From Candidatus Bathyarchaeota archaeon (GTDB taxonomy: Archaea > Thermoproteota > Bathyarchaeia > Bathyarchaeales > Bathycorpusculaceae): DNA of 18,842 nt. Position 1 is the stretch's first letter, and the number at the start of each line of letters is the position of its first letter. This document shows positions 13,585-18,842 of the stretch, in pieces. The notes below the pieces were generated by a model that saw only the letters and a list, made by a program, of their open reading frames with translations, was not told where the DNA came from and did no database searches. The stretch is from contig JAGTQT010000019.1 in the NCBI GenBank assembly GCA_018396615.1, positions 1 to 18,842 on the forward strand, read 5' to 3'. A program made the translations under genes and the position numbers.

Positions 13585-16044
13585 CTACTCTACCATCCAT
13601 TCCCAGTCTTGCCGAGGCTTCGGAGCAGGGCGCCCGAGCGCTCTTGCCCTCTGCTCAGCAAGCTGTTCAAGGATTATCTTGCGTTCTATGCTTGCAACAA
13701 GCTTCTTCGTAGCGACAACTGCGTCAGCGTTGACCGAGATGCTGTCTATGCCTGCTCTGACGAGGAACTCTGCGAAGTCAGGCAGATTTGACGGGCCCTC
13801 ACCGCATATCGAGACTGTGCAGCCGTTTTCGTGGGCTACTTTGATCAGGTGGGCAATGATTCTCTTTACGGCGGGGTCTCGTTCGTCGAAGTATCCCATC
13901 TGTCCGAGGCGTTCAGAGTCTCTGTCAATCATCAGTATGCCCTGTGTCATATCATTTGACCCTATCGAGAAGCCGTCGCAGAGTTTTGAGAACTCGTCTG
14001 CGAGAATCGCGATTGAGGGTGTCTCAGCCATAAACCATATTTGGAAGTCTCTTGAACGCTCCAGTCCTTCTTCGCGCATTATTTGCAGACACTGCTTGGC
14101 TTCCCACAGAGTACGCACAACTGGAAGCATGACCCAGACGTTTTTCAAGCCCCAGTCTCTGCGGCATTTCTGGATGGCTTGGCACTCGAGCCTGAAAGCT
14201 TTTTCATACCATTGGCTTATGTAGCGGCTGCATCCTCTCCAGCCAAGCATAGGGTTAGCTTCAACGATTTCGTATTTTTCTCCGCCCTTCAGCTCGCGGT
14301 ATTCGTTGGTTTTGAAGTCGCTGAAGCGGACAACTACAGGTCTGGGCTGTATTGCTCTTGCCACCGTAGCTATTCCCTCAGCAAGTTTATCCACGAATCT
14401 AGAGCCTTGCCCGGTTTCCACGAAAAGAAGGGGGTGCTCGCCTATGTAGCTTGCTAGGATAAACTCGGTGCGCATGAGACCTATGCCCTCGAACGGCAGG
14501 TCTTTGTAATCTTCAATTTTCTCTGGAACTCCGAGGTTCATGTAGATTTTTGTAGCGGTCACCGGTATAGACTGGATGATGCCGTTGGAAACGTGCATGG
14601 ACGTTGATTGCATGCCTGCCGCGGCTGATTGTGCTTGCTCTGATGCGGTATGCAGTATTCCCTCGTAGACAACTCCGCTTTGCGCGTCAACCGTGTAGTC
14701 CTTGCCCGTAACCATCAAGCTAGTGGCGTTCTCTGTGCCAACAACGCAAGGTATGCCGAGCTCACGGCTCACAATTGCCGCGTGACACGTAACACCGCCT
14801 TTATCGGTAACTATCGCGCCTGCAAGCTTCATGAAAGGCACATAGTCGGGATTAGTCATGTCGGTTACAAGGATGTCGCCTTTCTGCATAAGCCTAGATG
14901 CCTCTTCAGGGTTTGAGACAACACGCGCTTTGCCTACACCATAGCCTCTTTTACCCGCAGCAATCCCCTTAACAACAACCTTCAGCGCCTCAACCGACCT
15001 AGCCTTTTCAGCTTCAGCTTTTACAGGCTGCTCAGGCTTCTGAGCCCAGATTGTTTCAGGTCTTGATTGGACAATGAAGACGTTGTTCGGAGGCTGCAGG
15101 TCTCGGTCTATAGCCCACTCGATGTCTTGGGGTTTCCCGTAGTGTTTTTCTATGCGTATGGCAAGCTCGGCAAGCTTTAGTACCTCTTCGTCGGTGATGC
15201 ATGGCTGTTCCTGCATGTTGGTGGGCACTTCTGCGTGGACTGTTTTGCCTGTGCCGGGGTCTCGCACGTACTGGACTGTTTTCTTGGAAAGGCGTCTGCT
15301 GATGATTTTCAGGCTGGCTTTGTCAACGACAAAGTCGTCTGGTGTGACTGCGCCGGAAACAACGGCTTCTCCTAAACCGTAATTGCCTTCTATAACTATC
15401 TGTGTAGGGTCTCCGGACACTGGGTTTATTGTGAACATAACTCCTGCGGCGCGGGAGTTCACCATTTTCTGGACGCCGACGCTTATTAGAACCCGCTCGT
15501 GCACAAAGCCTTTTTCGGTTCGGTAAAAGATGGCGCGCGGCGTGAAAAGGCTTGACCAGCACTTCACCGTTGCCGCAAGAAGCTCTTCGGCGCCGCGGAC
15601 ATTTAAGTATGTTTCCTGCTGCCCAGCGAAGGATGCGTCTGCTAGGTCTTCTGCTGTTGCGCTGGAGCGTACGGCTACAAAGACGTCTTTCACACCTAGT
15701 CTTCTGTTCAGCTCGTCATACGCGGATTTGATTGCGCTTTCGATGTCTTTAGGCATGGGTGTTGCTTCTACGAGTTCGCGGATCTTTTTGGAGGCAATTT
15801 CGAACTGTTTGGGGTCGTTTGGGTTGGTTATGTTCTGCTTGATGATTTCGTAGATTTTGGAGGCGATTCCTGTTTCTTCTATGAATTTTCTGTACGAGTA
15901 GGCGGTTATGGCGAAGCCTGGTGGAACAGGGATTCCTGCGCTCGTCATTTCTCCCAAGTTCGCGTTTTTGCCTCCTACATGGGGGACATCTGCTTTTCTT
16001 AGGTTTTCAAACCATAGAATCAGGTCGGTTTTGGTTTCAAGCAA
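13585..16044 (-). CDS. ppsA: Phosphoenolpyruvate synthase
   Basis: 819 residues, full length. It converts pyruvate, ATP and water to phosphoenolpyruvate, AMP and phosphate, the entry to gluconeogenesis. In order: an ATP-grasp domain (VGGKNANLGEMTSAGIPVPP at 23-42; AVRSSATAEDL at 124-134), a swivelling phosphohistidine domain with catalytic His421 in GGVTCHAAIVSRELGIP, and a C-terminal PEP-binding barrel (GLMRTEF, NPMLGWRG, GSNDMTQG) with the catalytic Cys747 in SICGEGPSN. The start is TTG and overlaps the rpl10e stop by 8 bp, so the two are co-translated. A metabolic gene inside an information-processing string is unusual. The end runs on past the barrel as ARALGRPAPKPRQDWEWMVE. Confidence 0.96.
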   Translation of the reverse strand: MLETKTDLILWFENLRKADVPHVGGKNANLGEMTSAGIPVPPGFAITAYSYRKFIEETGIASKIYEIIKQNITNPNDPKQFEIASKKIRELVEATPMPKDIESAIKSAYDELNRRLGVKDVFVAVRSSATAEDLADASFAGQQETYLNVRGAEELLAATVKCWSSLFTPRAIFYRTEKGFVHERVLISVGVQKMVNSRAAGVMFTINPVSGDPTQIVIEGNYGLGEAVVSGAVTPDDFVVDKASLKIISRRLSKKTVQYVRDPGTGKTVHAEVPTNMQEQPCITDEEVLKLAELAIRIEKHYGKPQDIEWAIDRDLQPPNNVFIVQSRPETIWAQKPEQPVKAEAEKARSVEALKVVVKGIAAGKRGYGVGKARVVSNPEEASRLMQKGDILVTDMTNPDYVPFMKLAGAIVTDKGGVTCHAAIVSRELGIPCVVGTENATSLMVTGKDYTVDAQSGVVYEGILHTASEQAQSAAAGMQSTSMHVSNGIIQSIPVTATKIYMNLGVPEKIEDYKDLPFEGIGLMRTEFILASYIGEHPLLFVETGQGSRFVDKLAEGIATVARAIQPRPVVVRFSDFKTNEYRELKGGEKYEIVEANPMLGWRGCSRYISQWYEKAFRLECQAIQKCRRDWGLKNVWVMLPVVRTLWEAKQCLQIMREEGLERSRDFQIWFMAETPSIAILADEFSKLCDGFSIGSNDMTQGILMIDRDSERLGQMGYFDERDPAVKRIIAHLIKVAHENGCTVSICGEGPSNLPDFAEFLVRAGIDSISVNADAVVATKKLVASIERKIILEQLAEQRARALGRPAPKPRQDWEWMVE

Positions 16045-16555
16045 CTGGGTTCACCTGGTTGGTAGGTATCGGTTCGATGACTATGCGGCAGGGGACGGGT
16101 AGTTTGGCGGCTCCACGTTTCAGGGATTCTTTGGCGATGTCAGCGGCGTTGGCGTTAACTCTTACTGTGATGATTGTCTGGTTGGGTTCTACGCGGGCTG
16201 CTGTGCCAATTGGTTTTCCGAATGAGCGGCGCATGCCGTCTTGCAGACGGTCGGCGTGTGCGCCGAAAATCATCTTGTTTTCTCTGAGAATTGTGTGCGG
16301 GTATGGGTGGACATGCATGAAGTAGTTGTTAACAAGTTTCTCCATCAAAACACGGTTTGTCGCGACACGTGCTGCCTCAAGCGAGTTGTGGCGGATTTGC
16401 GCCCTTTCTAGGGTTATGAGTCTTCCTTCGATTTCGAATTTGGCTTTGGTGTCGCCCATTGTGAATTTGTTAATTTTAGGAGCAGGGAAGCCTTTTACGA
16501 ACTCTTTTCGGGTGTAAGACTGCCCCTTGACTGCTCTATAATTTTTTGATCGCAT
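16037..16555 (-). CDS. rpl10e: Ribosomal protein L10e (uL16)
   Basis: 172 residues, full length for the archaeal L10e/uL16 protein of the large subunit near the peptidyl-transferase and tRNA sites. The family opening YRAVKGQSYTRKEF, the centre LVNNYFMHVHPYPHTILRENK, and the GAHADRLQDGMRRSFGKPIG loop are all present. The ATG at 16555 has AAAGGGGAA upstream. The TATA box TTTAAATA (minus strand of 16589-16596) is in the right place for a start near 16565. It is the first gene of the rpl10e-ppsA-dph2-METTL5-like string and so probably sets its level. Confidence 0.96.
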   Translation of the reverse strand: MRSKNYRAVKGQSYTRKEFVKGFPAPKINKFTMGDTKAKFEIEGRLITLERAQIRHNSLEAARVATNRVLMEKLVNNYFMHVHPYPHTILRENKMIFGAHADRLQDGMRRSFGKPIGTAARVEPNQTIITVRVNANAADIAKESLKRGAAKLPVPCRIVIEPIPTNQVNPVA

Positions 16556-16588
16556 TTCGGATTCCCCTTTTGCATACCATGATCGTGG

Positions 16589-16596
16589 TATTTAAA
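16589..16596 (-). promoter_or_regulatory. TATA box upstream of rpl10e
   Basis: TTTAAATA on the minus strand, about 35 bp before the ATG. The near-palindrome CCATGATCGTGG (16578-16589) partly overlaps it and could bind a regulator; that is only a suggestion. Confidence 0.6.
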
Positions 16597-16679
16597 CAGT
16601 TTGTTAAGGGATGGATTGCGATTAAAGTTATGAATTGTATGTCTTTTTTTATAATAAGAATCTTGAATTAAGGTGGCTT

Positions 16680-17198
16680 TTACTGGAGCCGCTTGTTTTT
16701 GAACCATGTTTTTGCTAGTTCTTCGTAGTTGGGGAATATTTTCTTGAGGATGGGAATGTAGATTTGCATTTCTTCGTCGGTTAGGTATTGGAACTGGTAT
16801 TCGCCGTTGTAGGGTGACGGTTCGCCTTCTCGTGTTACGAATTCTACGTGCATGAAGGGGTCTCCGCGTTTGATTGTTATTGGGCAGCGGTCGTTGCTGA
16901 GGTTTACGAGTTCGAGGGCGAGTCTGCCGACGAATCCGCTGTGGACTTTTGCCGCGTTTAGGAAGGATAACCCCATGCGCCCGTATTTGCTTTTAGCGGT
17001 GAGGTGAGCAACGTAGTTTGGGGGCGTGAAGATTATCTCGTAGGTTATGAGGTTTTTATGTTCAAGGTAGTTGAGGGTTGTTTCCTCTTTGACGGTTAGG
17101 ATGTAGCCGTCACCGTCTAGCAGATTGTGGTCAAACGGGTATATGCACTTGTAATCTTCGATTAGCTCTTTTAGCCTGTTTTTGCCTACAACACACAT
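16680..17198 (-). CDS. dcd: dCTP deaminase-family protein
   Basis: 172 residues of the dCTP deaminase/dUTPase fold. The family core is ALHTAKSKYGRMGL-like, here HLTAKSKYGRMGL with Ser70 and Arg74 in the places of the phosphate-binding Ser and Arg, then VHSGFVGRLALELVN with the catalytic Glu96, then IKRGDPFMHVEF and SPYNGEYQFQ. The enzyme makes dUTP (or dUMP in bifunctional forms) from dCTP and supplies thymidylate synthesis. The RSS of typical enzymes is KSK here, so the exact activity, deaminase or dUTP diphosphatase, should be held open. It is transcribed away from the zinc-finger/GNAT gene. Confidence 0.85.
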   Translation of the reverse strand: MCVVGKNRLKELIEDYKCIYPFDHNLLDGDGYILTVKEETTLNYLEHKNLITYEIIFTPPNYVAHLTAKSKYGRMGLSFLNAAKVHSGFVGRLALELVNLSNDRCPITIKRGDPFMHVEFVTREGEPSPYNGEYQFQYLTDEEMQIYIPILKKIFPNYEELAKTWFKNKRLQ

Positions 17199-17247
17199 TT
17201 TGATGGCACCACTTTTCAGCAGTTTCTCTCAATACTTCGCCTTTCAC

Positions 17248-17256
17248 GTTATATAC
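17248..17256. promoter_or_regulatory. Shared divergent promoter region, dcd and zinc-finger/GNAT gene
   Basis: GTTATATAC reads as a TATA box on both strands (GTATATAAC on the minus strand). Distances allow a start near 17226 for dcd and near 17278 for the plus-strand gene, leaving short leaders for both. Only one such box lies between the two genes. Confidence 0.5.
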
Positions 17257-17292
17257 TTTTTCGACAGAACAGAGAGAAAAGGCGGAAGTCGC

Positions 17293-17928
17293 GTGAAATG
17301 TTATTGCTGTAAGGAAGAAGCGGTTTACAAGTGCGCTGTATGCGGGAAAGCGGTGTGCGGAAGGCATGCAAGACTCGGAGTAATCTGCCAGCCGTGCACA
17401 AAGGGCTCTGGGGCTAAGCATGTTGCTGTCAGAAGAGGATCTAACAACGATAGATGTGCAATTCGGATGTTTGTAAAGAGGTTTTGGGGAGAGGAAGAGC
17501 AACTAACTTTTGATAGAGAATTTGTGGTTGCAGAGCTGCCTGCGTTTGTAGCCAAGATTAAAGGCGATGTTATAGGCTTTATCTCGTATGCGGAGATGGG
17601 CGATGCCTTGGTCATTGCTGCTTTGGGTGTGCTGCCTGAGTATCAAGCTGCTGGGGTTGGAAAAAGTCTTGTTAAGAGAGTTGAAGCTGAAGCGGTAGAA
17701 CTTGGGAAGGAGAGACTTCTGGTTTCAACTTCGAATGATGATTTGCCTGCTTTAGCGTTCTATCAGCAACTGGGTTTCCAAATCTTCGATGTAAAACCCG
17801 ATGCCATAGCCAAGAAGCATGGCAGAGTTCTAGAGGGAATTGGAGGCTTACCTCTGAGGGATGAACTGCGGTTGAGGAAACGCCTTTCACGTAAAACATA
17901 TAATAGAAGACACCGAACAAGTGGGTAA
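17293..17928 (+). CDS. Zinc-finger / GNAT acetyltransferase fusion
   Basis: 211 residues from GTG 17293. The frame is open further upstream to 17182 but there it crosses the promoter. Residues 3-35 form a treble-clef-like finger with Cys3, Cys5/Cys6, Cys14, Cys17, Cys22, His25, Cys32 and Cys35 (KCYCCKEEAVYKCAVCGKAV), close in style to B-box or DUF2180 fingers. The rest is a GNAT N-acetyltransferase with the acetyl-CoA motif LGVLPEYQAAGVGKSLVKR (Q-x-x-G-x-G at 118-123) and the ALAFYQQLGFQ strand. The acceptor is unknown; the finger may select a protein or nucleic-acid target. It is followed by the DinB gene after about 30 bp. Confidence 0.85.
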   Translation: MKCYCCKEEAVYKCAVCGKAVCGRHARLGVICQPCTKGSGAKHVAVRRGSNNDRCAIRMFVKRFWGEEEQLTFDREFVVAELPAFVAKIKGDVIGFISYAEMGDALVIAALGVLPEYQAAGVGKSLVKRVEAEAVELGKERLLVSTSNDDLPALAFYQQLGFQIFDVKPDAIAKKHGRVLEGIGGLPLRDELRLRKRLSRKTYNRRHRTSG

Positions 17929-17957
17929 GCTTAATCAGTGTTTGGAAAGTGTTATGT

Positions 17958-18431
17958 ATGGTTGATGTGAGGGCGCTTCTGGAGTATAATGATGAAGTGA
18001 GGCATAGATATTTTGAGGCTCTTTCTAAGCTTTCTTGGGCAGAGTTCACTGAAAACAGGGAGGCAAGCTTTCACTCGCTGCGGAACATATTCATACACAC
18101 GTTAGGCGCGACAGACTACTGGCTGGACTTTTTGCAGAAGACAGATCAGCATTCCCGCAAAAAGTTTGACGAGTACAGAAGCTTCGAGGACGTTAAAGCT
18201 TACATGAAGCATGTTGAGAAGCGAATGCAAAGCTACCTTGACTCGCTGTCTGACAAAGACCTTGGAAGAAAGTATACGACTACAAATGATGCAGACGAAA
18301 CCGTTGAGATTACAGCGGAGGACGTGCTGATCCACGTGTTTGAGGAGGAAGTTCATCATCGAGGCGAGCTGATTGCGCTTCTTTGGCAGATGGGCGTGGA
18401 GCCGCCGCTTATGGGATGGAAAAAACTCTAA
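17958..18431 (+). CDS. DinB/DUF664-family four-helix protein
   Basis: 157 residues from ATG 17958; a GTG at 17949 is also in frame. It has DinB-like helices: LLEYNDEVRHRYFEAL, LRNIFIHTLGATDYWL (His47) and VLIHVFEEEVHHRGELIALL (His126, His133/His134), ending LWQMGVEPP. The His residues usually hold a divalent metal. Related proteins include thiol-dependent transferases, but most archaeal members are unassigned. It is probably cotranscribed with the GNAT gene. A T-run at 18460-18466 follows its stop. Confidence 0.82.
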   Translation: MVDVRALLEYNDEVRHRYFEALSKLSWAEFTENREASFHSLRNIFIHTLGATDYWLDFLQKTDQHSRKKFDEYRSFEDVKAYMKHVEKRMQSYLDSLSDKDLGRKYTTTNDADETVEITAEDVLIHVFEEEVHHRGELIALLWQMGVEPPLMGWKKL

Positions 18432-18459
18432 CACCACAGAACAAGTACACAACTATAGC

Positions 18460-18466
18460 TTTTTTT
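18460..18466 (+). terminator. T-rich terminator after the DinB gene
   Basis: Seven T about 28 bp after the stop, with a second T6 run at 18498-18503. Archaeal termination needs only such T-runs on the non-template strand. Confidence 0.45.
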
Positions 18467-18511
18467 CCAAATTCAGTCTATATATAGGGGGGTCAAATTT
18501 TTTCCACGCAC

Positions 18512-18517
18512 AAAAAA
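18512..18517 (-). terminator. T-run after the HemK-like gene
   Basis: Six T on the minus strand, 6 bp after the stop codon at 18524. Confidence 0.4.
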
Positions 18518-18523
18518 TAGAGG

Positions 18524-18842
18524 TCAGATACACAAGTCCATTCGTTCGGCTTTCAGAAGCATAATCGTCTCAAAAAACGGCAAAGCCCGCTCAGCAAAAA
18601 CACACGCCTGTAAACCACGTTCATTAAACCTTCGCAAAGTCTCATCAACACCGCACAAAGTGGACTGCATAAGAAAAACCCGACCAGAACCAGCCAAATA
18701 CTCTGGCACCTCACAGATAAACCGGTCAATCACCTCTCTCCCACCACAGCCTCCAGCCCAAGCACGCTCAACCCATGAACCACCCGAACAACGCACAGGC
18801 AAATAAGGAGCATTAAAAACAACCACCTCAGGTTGCGGGAAA
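18524..18842 (-). CDS. HemK/MTQ2-type methyltransferase, C-terminal part (5' end outside window)
   Basis: About 105 residues are visible; the frame is open to the window edge (FPQPEVVVFNAPYLP), so the start is outside. NAPYLP is the amino-methylating NPPY motif in a NAPY form. GGREVIDRFICEVPEYL and SGRVFLMQSTL are the next conserved segments of HemK-type enzymes. Eukaryotic and archaeal MTQ2 relatives methylate the Gln of release factor 1. The SAM-binding motif I would lie upstream, so the assignment rests on the C-terminal part only. A minus-strand T-run lies just past the stop. Confidence 0.75.
   Translation of the reverse strand, partial: FPQPEVVVFNAPYLPVRCSGGSWVERAWAGGCGGREVIDRFICEVPEYLAGSGRVFLMQSTLCGVDETLRRFNERGLQACVFAERALPFFETIMLLKAERMDLCI

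Noticed and set aside
13609..15853. Long plus-strand open frames opposite ppsA
   Set aside because: They are antisense shadows of a strongly recognisable, complete ppsA and encode nothing with recognisable motifs.
16495..16707. 70-codon minus-strand frame between dcd and rpl10e
   Set aside because: It spans the rpl10e promoter and overlaps both genes out of frame; no domain resemblance.
17182..17292. N-terminal extension of the zinc-finger/GNAT gene
   Set aside because: It runs through the shared TATA region and the start of dcd. The finger begins right after GTG 17293.

Overview
The window is archaeal. It encodes RNA polymerase subunit L, a TFS-type transcript-cleavage factor, the exosome subunit Csl4, a Dph2 diphthamide enzyme, a METTL5-like RNA methylase, ribosomal protein L10e and a DUF99 protein. 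Several promoters have TATA boxes, starts are often TTG or GTG, and the one tRNA carries an intron. The gene set and gene order suggest the Thermoproteota/Bathyarchaeia side of the Archaea. That placement is inference; there is no rRNA here to test it.

There are two parts. The left part (1 to about 7.56 kb) is accessory. It starts with the 3' end of a metallo-beta-lactamase-fold gene. Then come a DUF3795/zinc-ribbon/DUF1028 fusion, a HEAT-repeat protein convergent with a prenyltransferase/squalene-oxidase-repeat protein, a RHH/RelE toxin-antitoxin pair, a PD-(D/E)XK nuclease-like gene, a UPF0175/PIN (DUF3368) toxin-antitoxin pair, and a SAM methyltransferase broken by one in-frame TAG. This stretch ends at the 3' end of an intron-containing tRNA-Ser(CGA) gene on the minus strand. 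Three extra copies of the terminal 11-18 nt of that tRNA lie at about 429, 4351 and 6347. All are on the 3' side of the tRNA and in the same orientation. This is the footprint expected from repeated integration at a tRNA 3' end, so I read the left part as a layered, decayed integration island in three segments. No integrase gene is visible.

The right part (7.7 to 18.8 kb) is housekeeping. It holds a winged-helix AlkZ/YcaQ-like protein, a small winged-helix regulator, TFS, DUF99, a minimal RNase III-family protein, and a minus-strand string rpl10e > ppsA > dph2 > METTL5-like > csl4 > rpoL. The string has overlapping or closely spaced genes, with an internal promoter before csl4. A dCTP deaminase-family gene and a zinc-finger/GNAT fusion diverge from one shared TATA region. 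They are followed by a DinB-family gene and the 3' end of a HemK-type methylase.

The theme of the right part is RNA synthesis, processing, modification and translation. The theme of the left part is defence and addiction modules with stray enzymes captured at a tRNA. The observations I think most deserve checking are the tRNA-fragment ladder, the DUF3795-DUF1028 fusion, the nuclease-like cargo gene, and the operator palindromes that reset the antitoxin starts.
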